Positions 12,546 to 25,400 of a stretch of 64,000 nucleotides of DNA are shown here, piece after piece (positions within the stretch are counted from its first letter, which is position 1; every line of letters begins with the position of its first letter). Source of the stretch: Eleginops maclovinus. Taxonomy: Eukaryota > Chordata > Actinopteri > Perciformes > Eleginopidae. Under the pieces are notes generated by a model. It saw only the letters and a list, made by a program, of their open reading frames with translations. It was not told the origin of the DNA and searched no databases. The stretch lies in assembly GCF_036324505.1 (NCBI RefSeq), contig NC_086363.1:6700655-6764654 (forward strand). The letters run 5' to 3'. Position numbers and translations under genes: made by a program.

Positions 12546-14022
12546 TCAGGAAGTGAAAAAAGGGGGTAAATGCATTGCAGAAACAGCAGTGTCCAGCATA
12601 AAGTGTACAAGATGGTTCCTAACATGCCAGGCAGCTCCACTCCTGTATCTACAGACCAAGGCAGTCACAGCGAGGAGTAGACTGATCACTGCCTACCTTT
12701 CAATCATTCTCTAAGTGCTCCCTGCTGCAAAGAAAAAGAACAAGCCAGAGGCCACATGACATTTCCAACAGGATATAAAAGTGTACAGCAGTGCAAAGTG
12801 AGAGATCCTCAAACAGTTAACATAAGGGCCGTGAATATCTTCAGGGCAAAGCTTTCTCTCTGCTGCCACACAGAACACCGCAGCCATGAAGAAACCGAAC
12901 ACTGAGAGCTGCCAAATCTAAATGTTGACAGGCCTAAACTGACCAAACTGAAAGAGCTGAACCAAAGCATCAGTTACTTTTTAGACAGAACACCAGACAT
13001 GCATTCCCCCAACCTGCCGACAAACATCCTTTAGATCGTTTTCTTTAATGCGAAACATCTTCCCATTAATTCTCCTGTGTAAATATCCCCTAAAGACAAA
13101 TGTATATGGACCTAGATTAAATGTTTAAGACTGCAATGAGCTATTAAACTGAACCTAAAGTAGACATTGGACCACAGTCAGGTGACAACCCCCCCCCCCC
13201 ACTCACTTTTCTTTTCAATAGAAAATAACAGCACGATTCAAAGGATGAGAGAAAGTAACGCATTCAAACAACCACTGGCCTTAGTGCTGGAAGTGATTTA
13301 CAGTACACACACTCAAGAAAAAATACACAAATAAATAGATTTGGAGTTCAGATCGAAGCTGTGGCTCTTCAGATTGGGTTGTGGCTGCACATTTTATGAA
13401 TTTGTTTTATAATCACATCGTTTTAAATTAAAAGTGACGTAGCATCTGTTGCATTACGAGCTTAATGCATCCGAGTCTTCAAAAAAACCGATACAAGGTG
13501 GGGCGCCGCCTCACTCGCGGCTCGAGGAGGTTTAAAAGGGACCAGACAACCAGACTTAACCTCACAACACCATAACACACACACTTCAGTATGCCGGGAC
13601 AGAGAATGTGATTTATACAGACAACTATTCAACAGTTTAAGTACAAATCTTTAAAATACAATTGTAATACTGACTCAAGGAAAATACTGCAGTAATCCAG
13701 ATTTACGTTGCTTACCTCCTTCGCTACTCTGTAACTGAAGGAGAAAAGCCAAAAGGTGAACACATTTGTATTTTCCTTAAAGTCGCGACTAGGATTCCCT
13801 CTGTCAGAAGAGAAGCAGATGGCTGTTTTGGTGTGGGAGGAGGGAAAAATAAGATAGAAAGCGACAACCACTTAGTGGCAACTTTTCCCACCAGGAGATC
13901 TGACAGCAGGACCCGCAGCCGGAGCAAGGCTTCCTCCTGTCCTCGCTAAGCTTCTGCAAATCAGAGGCAAAAAGCTAGTCCTGTTGACGAGGAGGCTAAG
14001 AGAAGGCCGAGGGAGTCCTCCG

Positions 14023-17000
14023 CTACGAGGACACAGTCACCGGGTTCAGAGAACCGTTCCGGCTGTAGAACTTGGAGAAGGCCTCTTCAAGAACCGACGC
14101 AAGTCGTGGCTGATCGCCCTGAAACAGAGAGGCGGGGGGGGGGGCAACATGTCAGAGGGTGCTGAGGTCATGATAGCAGGAGTGTTCAGTCTGAGGGTCT
14201 GATGAAGAATTTACCTCACTGATGAACCCGAGCTGAACCAGTTCCACCGACAGCTCGTTCACGTTCTCATCTGAACAGAAATACAGGGCGGAATGGTTTT
14301 GTAATGACGGCACAATGCACCGTCAAAGATCAAGTAAAAGGATTCAGCCCTGATGATCGAGGCGATAAACAAAGATACTCACTTGGTAACAAATCGCAGC
14401 TCAAGTGCCTGTTCAGTTTATCCTCCAGCTTCAACAGTAAGGTCAGCTGAAAACAGAATAAAATAACCATTACAAAAGACAGATCAGAAGATAAAACTCT
14501 TTCATATATGATTAATAATACGAAGCAGAGACAGCTTTAATGTATCAGAATGGAAACTCACATGATGCTTGCTGCCCTCGTCCACAGGCTCAATATTGCA
14601 CTGCATCTGAAGGACCTGCGAAGGACAACAGATTAATAAACGATGTGCAGACTAGGACAATTATTAGAAAACAGCAAACATGCAAACCCCAAAACAATTC
14701 ACACAAAGAGAAGCTTATATCTCCAGAAACATTATCAACTCAAGATCTCACCTTCCTGGTCTCCAGCTCTGCAGGTTCAGGAGTCGGGGATTTCACTGAG
14801 GGCGGCACAATGGGCGACTTCACCGTCTCCTGCTGAGGCTGCTGAGGACACGGTACCCCAAACGCCGTCAGAGGGTAGATCCCATTCCTGATGCATCGAG
14901 GAAAAGAAGAGACAGGACTTCGACTGAAAACCAGTTCATGCGGTCCAGCTGCAGGATATCTTTAGTTAAGGCTCTGCTGACCACGGATTTGTGTGTATAT
15001 CCAACATCCAAAAATGTCCTATTTCTGTCCTAAAACTGTTCAGCAGAATGAATAAACTTTATTTATATCAGCCACCATGAACAGAATTGAGTCAAAATAC
15101 CTTAAATCGGTAGCAACACACTATTAACACAAAGATTGAAAACAGAAAGCTGATCATTTTAGGTTCATTCAAAAAGTACGTTTTTAAATGTTGTTTAAAC
15201 CTATCTGTACTAGCCAGCTAAGACTAAATCCAAAGACAGAGTGTTCCATATCTTTTGGGCTGAAAGTGGCTAAAAGTAGGATCCCCTGAGGGTTTTGTGG
15301 CAACCATGTGAACAGTTAGAGGACCTAAGGGTTTGTGGAGGTCTAAAAAACAAAAGGTAGTCTGTGTACATTGGCTATGGGAGGGGAGGCCAGAGTCATA
15401 GAGTTATATGATCAGTCATTTTCCATCTGGTTTTTCCAGTTTAAAAACATAATTATTTACCAGCATGAATACAAGACAGACTCTTCAAACACACATTAGT
15501 TCTCAGCTGCAGCAAGGCCCTTTTCTTACCTCACATCCTCCAGGAACTTGTCCAGCTCAAGAGCCGGGAACTGAGAGAGCCTGAAGCAGAAGACAACACG
15601 TTACTCCTTCTGAAGATTCAGCAAACCAAAAAGCAGAGCCTTTCAATGCGTTTCAAAAGGTAGAAGAGGTACGTTCAGGCGCTGTATCATTCAACTGTAA
15701 TGCAACCTGGAGCAGGAAGAGGTCTATCCAGATAAATCTTGTCAGTGTTTTGTGTAATTCATGTAAATATTAATAAGGTGTCTCGGTGTGGTTTCACTCA
15801 CTTCATCTGAACGCCCTCTTTGGCCTCGACAATCACCAGGTTCGGGTCCATGTTCTTCGTCATCTCTTCTAAAGCATTTTCTGGAATCATATCTGCAGGA
15901 AACAGAGAGTGATCAGAAGCACCATTCACCTGAGGGACTTTAATGTTGGTGTTCTCTGGGCTGTGTTTAAGTCCCAACAAAGTAAAATAAAGTGAATAAA
16001 AGTCTCCATTGTTTGGCAAATGAAAGACCTTTATGAGGAAACAGATCATCTTCCAATCTTATTTGTAATATCTGTGTATTTGGTTTGAACAAAAGGCCAA
16101 AACTGTATATTTAAAATATGAATAGCCAGGAATCAGTCAGACGACAGATTTTGTGAGTGTGTGTTGGTGTGTGTGGTGTGTGTGTGTGTGTGACTCACGT
16201 TGGTGGCTGACGATGCAGTGTGCAGCCAGCAGCTTCAGTAATGGCACCTCGAACAAGGCCTGGTGAAACAGCAGCTCCTTAGCAGTGGGCCGCTTACTGG
16301 GGTCCACCTCCAGACACTTCTGGATAAATTCCTGAGGAATTACCGGGGGGAAATATCTCTAGGTTATAGATTTCTCTCCCAGACAGCTTTACAGGCTTTG
16401 TATACTCGTGTATCGCTCACTAACCCGCTGCAAAGGGTCCTCCAGCGACTGAATGGCACTGTTTATGGCTTCTTGGGACACATACGATGAATCTCCGTTA
16501 CTCTGGATTTCCAACACAGCCATCTGAGGGGGGGATCGGACAAAGAGGGGTGATTGGAAGTGACGCATCAATACAAAGACCAAAGTCAACAGCAGTCATT
16601 GGTCCTCCCTGCAGTCCTGATAGTATGTTTTAAAAGTCTGAAGGATTAAAAACAGCAGTTCTTTTTTTCTGAGTGAACTGACATCCTGATTTCTATTTCA
16701 GTAATTACAGTAAAAGGCAAACTTTGCATGTCGAAACCTTTGGTGACATTTTTGTTTAGAATAAATAGTGACATGCTACAGCAGGGCGATCAAATACATG
16801 TTCCATAACCAAAGAATGAGTCCCAACAGCTGCTTTCCTCTCACCTCTAAGGCGCACATCCCAAAGGAATAGATGTCCACGGCTGTGGTGACATTGGCAA
16901 CAGCTGAAAGCAGAAAACCAAACCCATCAAAATCACAGAAACTCTCGGATATCTTTTAAAAGACTATTTTGAACAAGAAAGAGTTTCTTAAAAAAATAAA

Positions 17001-20000
17001 TATCATTTTATTAATATGTTTTTTAAATTGAACCGTTTCACTGACCCTCAGAATCTGCCATATCTATGTGAGGAGTCAAAGTTCAGCATGAGCTACAAAA
17101 TAAGTCAAAGGGTGTCGTACACTACACAAAATATGCAAGCTGCTCATGTTTTGAATTGTTATTTTATGCCTTTACTTACTTGTAGTTGGCCCAAATGTTG
17201 GTTTTTGCATTATGTTTAATCCCAATCATTCTGTACTGCTTAAGCACAGAGATGGGGAAACGTGCAACAAATTTCCCAGGCTATGATGCAAACCACGGTG
17301 TAACCAGGCTCTCTCTCTCTCTCTCTTTGAGGAGAAAGGTCTGGATCTTACCTCCATATTCCGGAGCAAAGAAGTGAAGGCTCTTCTGCTCTTCCCGACA
17401 CGTTTTCACATGGTTGTTGATGGTGTCCGGAGCAACTGAAAAGGAGGAGGAAAGTCTTATTAACAATGCAGCTAATGCAAGGTACTACTCCTAATAATAA
17501 TAGTGAGGGCATCTGTAACAAAATTGGCCAGAGAGGGACGTAACCCTGGCTTTCCAACAGGCTCATCTTAGAGCTCTGTTGATTTAAATGATCTGTACCT
17601 GAGCCGATCTTGATGAGGCCGTTGTGCTGGATGAAGATGGTGTCACAGGTCAGGTTTCCGTGGATGATGGGAGGTTCACAGGAGTGCAGGTAGCTGGAGA
17701 CAGACGAACGAGGGGAAGGTCAACAAAATCACTGTTACCACAAGAAAGAACATGGCCACATTTGAACAATAGCCAGGGCCCCATATCACAATGTATTATT
17801 GAAAACGACATAGCTGAGAGAGAAGAACGTTTCTGTTCTTCTTACCTGAGGGCAGACAGTATCTGTGTGCACCAGCGCTTCCAAGCCTGTCAGACAGGAA
17901 GTGGGTTACAGAAAATTAAAGCTGGATGAATAATGGATTTTATTTTACAACAGTTAGTGACTTGTCAGCATCATTTCCCAGTCACCTCATTTCAAAATCT
18001 GTGGAGGACTACATACCTTTTCATTCATGGTCTTGTGGTTTTTCTTCGTCTTCTTCAAAAACTGCTTGAGACTTCCAGAGGACATGTACTCAGTGATGAA
18101 AATGACCTGCAGGAAAGAAAAGGAATGACATCAGATCAACAAAAAACCCATTACAATCATCGTGTATGATTTAATAAAAAGGGGACTCATTTCAGATGAT
18201 AACCCACCCTCGCTCTGTTCTCTTTGACGTCCGCCCAGTACTTGTGAAACTTCACAATGTTCAGATGCTCCAGCTGGATCAAATTATCAAAAACTGCTTT
18301 GACTTTTTCCTAAAACACAAACAGAAAAGATGTCATTAGAATTTCAGTTTATACGTGTCACATTTGAACAGAATTCTACATCTCTCTTGTCAAATGTAAT
18401 GTTTGTAAAGGCCAAGTGAGCTCATCATCATGTCTTAAAATAGAATCATGATAATGCCCTGGGCTTCTCTTTAGCAGCAGCTTGGACCAGTGGTCGAACA
18501 GTGGTCGTGTAAGGTCAAGGTCAAGAGAAATGTCGACAGCTGTGAACGAGCGTCCATTAAAAGCAGCTCTGGGCTTTACCTCATAAAAGACCATCAGCTG
18601 TTTGATTTCCATGAAAAAGGTTGATTAAAGGTTCAATAACACAGAGCGCCATTCTCTTTCAGTCATGTGCACGTTGAAATACAAAAGCTGCATGTTGAAA
18701 TCAGTCTGGCACCAACTTCTGTGTTTTTAAATCAGAAATGAAGCTACAGACTAGATCAGATGCCATTTCTCCTACAGGATAAGAGTGGGTTAACAGAAAC
18801 CACTTCAGAGTATTGCAAAACCACCAAAGAAAAATGAATAAATGTCAAAGAGTTTAAGCCAAGAAAAAAATGTGTCTGCCTCTACTCAGCTTACAGTGTG
18901 TGTATGTTGCTATGGTGCTGGCAGCAACAAGTCTTACCACTTGCCAAAGAAGCTTGAAGCCATACGGGGAAAAAATGAAAAGCAGTAAGCTGCTACATTG
19001 TTTTGAGATCACAGTGGGAAAAGTAACCTCACACAAAGAAAGCACAACCCTTCTAACCTCTTCAAAACATTGAACTCCCCTGTGCTCAGTTGACAAAATA
19101 ATGTGGACATAACTGCTTCAGACACGACTGCCTTCGTCCACAAAGCGCTGCACCCACCTCCTGTAGCTTGAAATTTTTCCTTTCTGAGAACATGACCTCA
19201 TTCCACACCACCTCCACTCCTTCCTCCGTGTCCATGGCCAAGTAAGCATTATCGATCCCAGGGACATTGCGCTGATTCACCTAAAGGAGGAAAACAAAAG
19301 AATGCATCAGGCTTACAGGTTTTCATTTTGATACCCAACATGCCTTGGTTAAAAGTGTTCTTACAGTCAGCAAAAACAGGAGACGAAGTGGGCCAACCTG
19401 TGAACCAGTTTTCATTGCTTTCACACAAAAAACACTCAATGACCTCCAGAATCCATGTACTTAATAAAGGTAAACATGAGGCCTCCTCAGACATATTTCC
19501 ATGTATATAGACTCCTGCATTTAATACTACACTTACAAAATTCTCTGCGACATTAAGCTTGCTGTATTTTTATTTTTTGACATGTTTATAGCTGACTATC
19601 TGCAGTACTTAAACGTTGTTCTAGCAGGATCATCTTGCACCATTTTAGTGTTTCATGTCTTATTCGTGTTGCATCGTATGAGGAGCCTGGGACTTACAAT
19701 GTCCAGATCTACAGTGACTATGACAATAAAGCCTTTGATTGAATATTTAGCAAAAGGTAAACACGAGCCGTCTTCAGATTCATCCCATACCTCTTCTCTG
19801 CGTTTCTGCCAACGTCCACAGGGGCTTTCCTCCAAAATCTCCGACTCATCCTCGCTCTCCTCTTCCTCATCCTCCGTGGCAGCAGTGGCTGGAGGCTGGG
19901 TGACCATGGACACAGGGGGAGACACGGTCTGACCGGTGGGAGCAGCTGCCACCGACTCAGTCTTCACTTCCTGGGCTGCAGAGTCGGAGGCCTGCTTGTT

Positions 20001-20015
20001 ATCTCCCTCTGACAT
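14023..20015 (-). CDS. nrbp1: Nuclear receptor-binding protein 1 (pseudokinase adaptor), 17 coding exons, 532 aa
   Basis: Coding exons in transcript order: 20015-19791, 19280-19158, 18309-18208, 18106-18017, 17886-17846, 17693-17599, 17435-17352, 16903-16845, 16523-16425, 16331-16199, 15892-15802, 15580-15530, 14887-14752, 14615-14562, 14446-14383, 14270-14215, 14118-14023. The first exon continues upstream to an acceptor at 20046, and a 5' UTR exon probably ends at 20295. The frame is continuous; human NRBP1 is 535 aa. After an acidic N-terminus (EESEDESEILEESPCGRW) comes a protein-kinase fold that cannot be a normal kinase: HGNL (about 205-208) replaces HRD-x-K-x-x-N and IGS replaces DFG. 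The C-terminal part has the conserved PALELDKFLEDVRNGIYPLT segment and the terminal VTVSS. NRBP1 is an adaptor and substrate receptor in ubiquitin ligase complexes and in ER-Golgi trafficking. The start codon matches the conserved MSEG opening. Confidence 0.95.
15035..15415. repeat. Degenerate retroposon-like segment in nrbp1 intron 12
   Basis: The segment starts with AATAAACTTTATTTATATCA and continues with words (GTGTTCCATAT, GGCTGAAAGTGGCTAAAAG) typical of old fish retroposon copies, similar in kind to the body at 5924-6385. No frame of interest is present. Confidence 0.3.
16157..16192. repeat. GT/CA microsatellite beside nrbp1 exon 10
   Basis: An imperfect (GT)n tract on the plus strand, hence (CA)n in the nrbp1 transcript, begins 6 bases after the exon 10 donor (GT at 16198-16197) in the sense direction. 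Its position could affect splicing (see findings). Confidence 0.9.
17309..17326. repeat. CT/AG microsatellite in nrbp1 intron 7
   Basis: Nine CT units, read as AG in the transcript, lie about 25 bases downstream of the exon 7 donor. Confidence 0.85.
19540..19745 (+). mobile_element. LINE-type 3' fragment in nrbp1 intron 1
   Basis: The segment ends GACTATGACAATAAAGCC, the tail style also seen at 47930 and 55065. Partly matching direct repeats flank it: AAGGTAAACATGAGG near 19468 and AAGGTAAACACGAGC near 19756. It carries no protein-coding capacity and looks like a 5'-truncated insertion. Confidence 0.5.
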
Positions 20016-20157
20016 CTTCTTGGTGGTTGTCAAGCCCAACAGCCAGCTGTAACACCAAAAGATACACCCAAACACACCATCAGCACCATATTCAACATAC
20101 ATCTTGACTACTGTTGAAGTAAGAAAACACAAAGTGGCAAAAACATCGCAGTGCGAA

Positions 20158-20528
20158 GCTAGCTTTAGAGCAACGGAGTGCACTTGGTGGGTGTAGCTGC
20201 AGCAGAGGAACAACCTTTGCAAAATAAGCTTAATTAGCACTCTACATCAAAGGACATTATAACCGGCATCTCAATTATGATTAAAAGCACATACGTTTTA
20301 AAGACGAAAATATAGCGATGCCAGCTCCAGGTTAGCAGACTTCCTCCTGCGCAGACCAATCCCAGCGTCTTGTTTTGATAGCTTTGTTAGCAGAGCTAGC
20401 TTTGCGACGATGCTAGCTCCTTGGGTAACTAACTGTACACCGACAACATGTAACAGCGTTTACTGTCGGTGCTTTATCCACTTATATTAATATTCCTCGA
20501 TGTGTCACTTGGTCGCCAGCTAGCTAGC
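20158..20528 (-). promoter_or_regulatory. nrbp1 promoter and 5' UTR exon region with GCTAGC cluster
   Basis: A minus-strand donor (GTATGT from 20294) marks a probable noncoding first exon ending at 20295 and starting somewhere in about 20340-20530. Five GCTAGC hexamers occur here (20158, 20395, 20412, 20519, 20523), plus further GTTAGC words to 20779. No TATA box is evident, consistent with a broadly expressed gene. Confidence 0.4.
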
Positions 20529-20779
20529 CTTAGCAGCCTGACGCCCCTGAGTGCTCCTCAAGACTCCGGCTAATGTGTGCTCTGAAAATTAGCCACCGCT
20601 AAGTGATTAAAACTACAGAATTGTACTGCAACGCCTGACGTGGACACGTGTACTGATTAATATCATCACTACAGTTAACATACACCCGACAGGGGAAACA
20701 AAGGGATGTTAAATCTATCATTAATTTTATATCCTCTGACCACAACGGCTGACTGACTTAAGGTTAGCTTAGCAGTTAG

Positions 20780-22100
20780 CCAAATATGATGTCGACAACT
20801 TCCAGATGCAAATTGCACTACGAGCTCGGTCACAGTGTGGTTGCCAGATAGGGTTATCTCCATCCCCCTTCTGAGGTGTTCACATTATTTCTAATAATAT
20901 TAATAATTATAATATTTTACTGGGTTTGGTGTGTAATGTGCTTCAATTGGTGTAGGTTAATGTGGCATATAATTATCTGAGAATTTTGCCCTATATAATT
21001 ATAAATGCAACATTTCTTCATCAAGAGCACCATCAACTTTTTTCTGGAACATCAAAAAACCCAGATCAAGATCAAGGAAATGTCATTAAACATAACTGTA
21101 CAATAAGGTAATGGGGAAGTCCATTTTTGACAGTGAAAAGAATATCCAACCCCTGTGAAAAATGTTTAATATTCCTTCTCTTGAATGTCTTTATTTTATC
21201 ACAATAATAGTACTGGACTGAATAACTGAGTGAAAATAAACATCTTGAACCACAAAGCCGGTTTCTTTCAAACCTGGCAACCCTCCTCTGTACAGCCTTG
21301 CTCGTTTTATTTGATATGAGAATGGATTGACAGACAGTCAGACCAACTGGATCCTGAATACTGGATATGATGACTGGTGGGACAGGTCGGTTATAAAAGA
21401 CCATTGAAAAAGGAAACGTCAAGGCGTTTGTTTTGCCACTAGGTGTCAATATTACTCGAAATTCCTCATGTTTGGAGTAATTATGATACAGTGCTTGTCT
21501 GTTGCGTTAGAATAAAATCAAGTAAACTGTTCAAATATCGGATTCGTTGGTAATTATAAGCACAATCATTATTCAATTATATCAAATTGGTATTTTAGTA
21601 CGAACATCTACATACATAGCGAGACACTAGGCTACATCATTTGTTCAATGCACTGCAATTTTGAGTTTTGTTTGCAGATGTATGGTAGACAATTTGACTA
21701 CATTTTTTCTAATGCATCAGGCGATTACTGCTATATTCATCTAATTCGGATTCTTCTGAAAATATAAAATACATATATCTCAAGGCCAATTTCACAAAAT
21801 GACAAAGCGCATTTTTGTTTTCTTTCATACCCAGAGCAATGAATCCCAGCTTCAGTATATGAGCACACACTTGATAAGATAATGCATCACTTGCATATTT
21901 AAACAACACATTGCAAAAGATGTCTAAGTCATTATCAACTGGGGAAGCTTACAGTGATATCTACCAGTTAAAATGTGGACCCTACTCACTGTTACTGTCT
22001 ACAGGCAACACACTTCCATTATGTTCAGTTTGATGTACAGATTTTTGGACAGCCGCCTTCATCAGCACATTGAAACTGTTGTGTCAGGGTCTCTCTTAAG
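20780..22100. other. nrbp1-capn3 divergent intergenic region
   Basis: No exon is supported. The sequence is AT-rich, with only short open frames lacking family resemblance. The right end leads into the capn3 core promoter. Confidence 0.45.
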
Positions 22101-22127
22101 GAGACCCCTCCCCTCCTCGGAAGAGGC

Positions 22128-22137
22128 CTATATATAG
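22128..22137 (+). promoter_or_regulatory. capn3 core promoter: TATA box that also fits a MEF2 site
   Basis: CTATATATAG contains a TATA box and fully matches the MEF2 consensus YTAWWWWTAR. It is preceded by a C-rich stretch and lies about 250 bases upstream of the capn3 ATG, so transcription would start near 22160. A MEF2-compatible TATA fits a muscle gene; binding is inferred. Confidence 0.5.
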
Positions 22138-22203
22138 CTGCAGCAATCAGCAGATTCACAACAGAGACCGTTGGTGCTGGTGGAGTGAAAGTGGTGACTG
22201 TCC

Positions 22204-22434
22204 ATGAGCAGTGGCAATATTCATAGCAAGAATAAGGAACTAGAAGTGATCATCGGTGTCAGGAAGGACACAGGAAATTTCCTTGGGCTGTTTTGCAAGT
22301 CCATGCTCTGTTTCGCAAATAAGGAGTTTTGTTGTGCAATTTGTAACCTGATTTTGAAAAACAGGAACTTGCTTTCACTGACAAGATGGGGGACGAGCAA
22401 CACAAAGAGCCTGTTGTTGAGGAGACACAGGTGA
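22204..22434 (+). promoter_or_regulatory. Upstream open reading frame overlapping the capn3 start
   Basis: An ATG at 22204 opens a 76-codon frame that ends at 22434, 49 bases past the capn3 ATG at 22386 and in another frame. Its start context is weak (T at -3), whereas the capn3 ATG has A at -3 and G at +4. If the 5' UTR is contiguous from the TATA box, capn3 would be reached by leaky scanning. The peptide resembles nothing I know. Confidence 0.35.
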
Positions 22435-25400
22435 AAGTGCTTTATGAAACTGAAGCATCATCTGGGCCAGATGAGAAAGCTGCTTACCCTCCTGCTGGAA
22501 CTAACTCCATCTACTCTGCCATTCTTAGTCGAAATGAGGCTGTCAAGGATGCCAAGCGACTAAAGACGTTTTTGGAACTTCGAGACAAATATGTGAAGAA
22601 GAAGGTGGTGTTTGAAGACCCCCTGTTCCCTGCAAACGACTCCTCTCTCTTTTACAGTCACAAACCCACGATGAAGATTGAGTGGAAGCGTCCCTCGGTG
22701 AGTGCCGAACTTCAGTTTCAGATTGCTCTTAATGCAAAAGTGTCTTAACATGTTCAGAGAGATGTTTTCTAAATCCCTGTGTATCTCACCGCTCCCCAAA
22801 CAACACATGGCTGAGGTATCAAGTGGCTGCATGCTGTGGATGCATAGCTCTGGGTTGTCACCTTCTACAATCACACACAGCTGACTGTCACACAGGAGGA
22901 CTGTCAGTGCTGGGAAACATCGTGGGAAGTCAGTGCTGGCCTCGGAGTTTCATATTTTTCGGATTGCGCTAGCAGGAGTTTTATTTCTTTTGCCAAAAGT
23001 CTTGCTGTCAAGGCTTCTTTTATATGTAAACTTGAACAGTTACATCAATCAGTCAAAGCTATAGCAGTTTTCACAAATGTTCAACAAAAGCAAACAAAAC
23101 AACAGACAATAAAATGAAGCAATGATACAGATGACTGCCAACCTCAATTCAAAGCCAGGCTCAAAAGACATGTCCAAAATTTTCTCCACGGTACCTAACA
23201 CACTGAACCAGAACCAAACAGCAATATAAATGCAGACACAACAAATGACACAAACCATAACCTAATACTTAACACTTTTGTCGCCTGATTGCTTAGTGAT
23301 TAGTTATTAGTGATAAATGGTTAGTGATGTGTGTTGTTTTTTGACTTACCGTTTAAATTGGTGATACATGATTCCCTTCAGGGGGTCAACATAGAGCACG
23401 CTCTAAATTTGGAAACATGAGGCAACATTTTCACAGTCTCAGTCATGGTGAATCATTTAATGAGAGAAACAGATCCCCTGCTGTAAATCCCCCTGATTCA
23501 AATCTGATTTCTTGTGCAATTTTGATATACGTGCTGAATAGTTTGTATACGTTTTGTGTGTTTTCAAAGGCTTTTAAAGTAAAAGCATTCTCATTTTTTG
23601 ATGGGTTTTTTTATTCTCTAAATGCTTCAGTTGGAGATTTTCTAGAGGCCTTATTCCAATCCAACATTTCACAAGAATTAAAGGCAGTGAATATAAGCAT
23701 AATTTGTGTATCATACTGTAAATATGTTTTCCTTCATCACCTTCCAACATGAAATCAAACAATACGTGCTCCAAAACAATTTCATGGCAACTGCCTGAGA
23801 AGAGTAAACCATAGAATCCCTAATAGGTGTCTAAAAATAAGGTGCCTTGATGAATCATTTCCCGTAGGACCACAGACAGTCAGACACTTGGTTTTGACAG
23901 ATTTGTAGTTATAATCAGAGGGCTACTCTGCACTCAGCACAACGTTATCACTAAAGAGGTTGTGACCAGAGCAGTGACCTAGAGCAGCTGCTACCTCCTA
24001 AATTTGCAACGAATGCAGCCAGAAAAAATTCTCCAACTCATTCTCACTTTCAGGATCATGTCCTTATGTTGTCCATCATCCCATGTGAAGTTTTGTAAAT
24101 ACAGTTTTTAAATAGTGGTAGAGTTTAATATTTCACCTGATCCGTCCAAGTATAGTTAAAAGTCGATGCATCCATTCATCTTACATGGTATTTCAGAAAG
24201 ACAACAAATGATTTAAAGTCTGGCACTGATATTTCCCAACTTAGAAATACCTTTAACACTTGCTTTCTTTTCTATGACAGGAAATATGTGACGACCCCCA
24301 GTTCATTGTAGATGGAGCCAACAGGACAGACATCTGTCAAGGAACACTGGGTACCTCTTAAATTACTTCTGCTTTCAAACAAGTGGTAGAAAAGCAATTG
24401 ATGTAGTCTTTTTCATACATAAAATAGTCTTACAAATTACACTGATCTCCATGTCTCTCTATATGGTGCACACACAGACATAGGGATTTGTTCAAGCCTG
24501 CATGTTTTTACGGTACTAGAAAAAAACAATATTTAAGAGCAAGAGCGTGGAGAGAAACCACACATTTATCTGGTGTCAGATGGATGTTCAAGAAACAGGT
24601 GTGCAGAAGTAAAATGTGTCTCAGACAACATACAACATACAGCACAGCTAAAACATGGGCGGAACTGGAGCCAAGAATACTGCAGCTGAAAGGACCATGA
24701 GATTGAGCCCTAATTTAGTCACCTCACTGATGTTCTTTATGAAGTGCTACGTTTGGATCAAGTGTTTCTGCAGCTCATAAACCTGCCGTTGACAGGGGAC
24801 TGCTGGCTGCTCGCTGCCATCGCCTGCCTCACTGTGAACGAGAAGCTGCTGTACAGAGTGATCCCCCCCGACCAGAGCTTCACTGAAAACTACGCCGGCA
24901 TCTTCCACTTCCAGGTTTTAAATAGATATTTGACCCATTGTCTAAAAAGCAATTGAGCCTGTATCTTCTGACAGATAGTTCAGAGGATACAGTAGAAATT
25001 TTAAAAAATGCAACCCATTTATTCAAGGACAAGCAGACATGATGATTCAAACATATTACACTGAAGTATTTTGCATAGGTTAAACATGAAAAACACATTA
25101 TAACTTGCATGCTAATTTCCTTTCTGGTCCTTCATTTTTAGACAATACAATAGATGATAAAATAGAAAAGTGAACAAAGCATAACATGGACCATTAACAA
25201 TATTCATAGTTAGACACATGGAAGCAGATTCTTTTTCAAGAAAGAAAGAAATAAAGTAACTTATTCACCTTTGTTAAGAGCTGGGAGATTTGCTATGTCT
25301 GTATACTGCCTTCCTGTTTTTAATCTGTTCTTTTTTTTTCACTCAGTTGTGGCGTTATGGAGAATGGATCGATGTGGTGGTGGACGACCTTATCCCCACC

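Noticed and set aside
14023..20015. Active WNK-type or SCYL kinase
   Set aside because: HRD and DFG are replaced by HGN and IGS, and the whole protein follows NRBP1.
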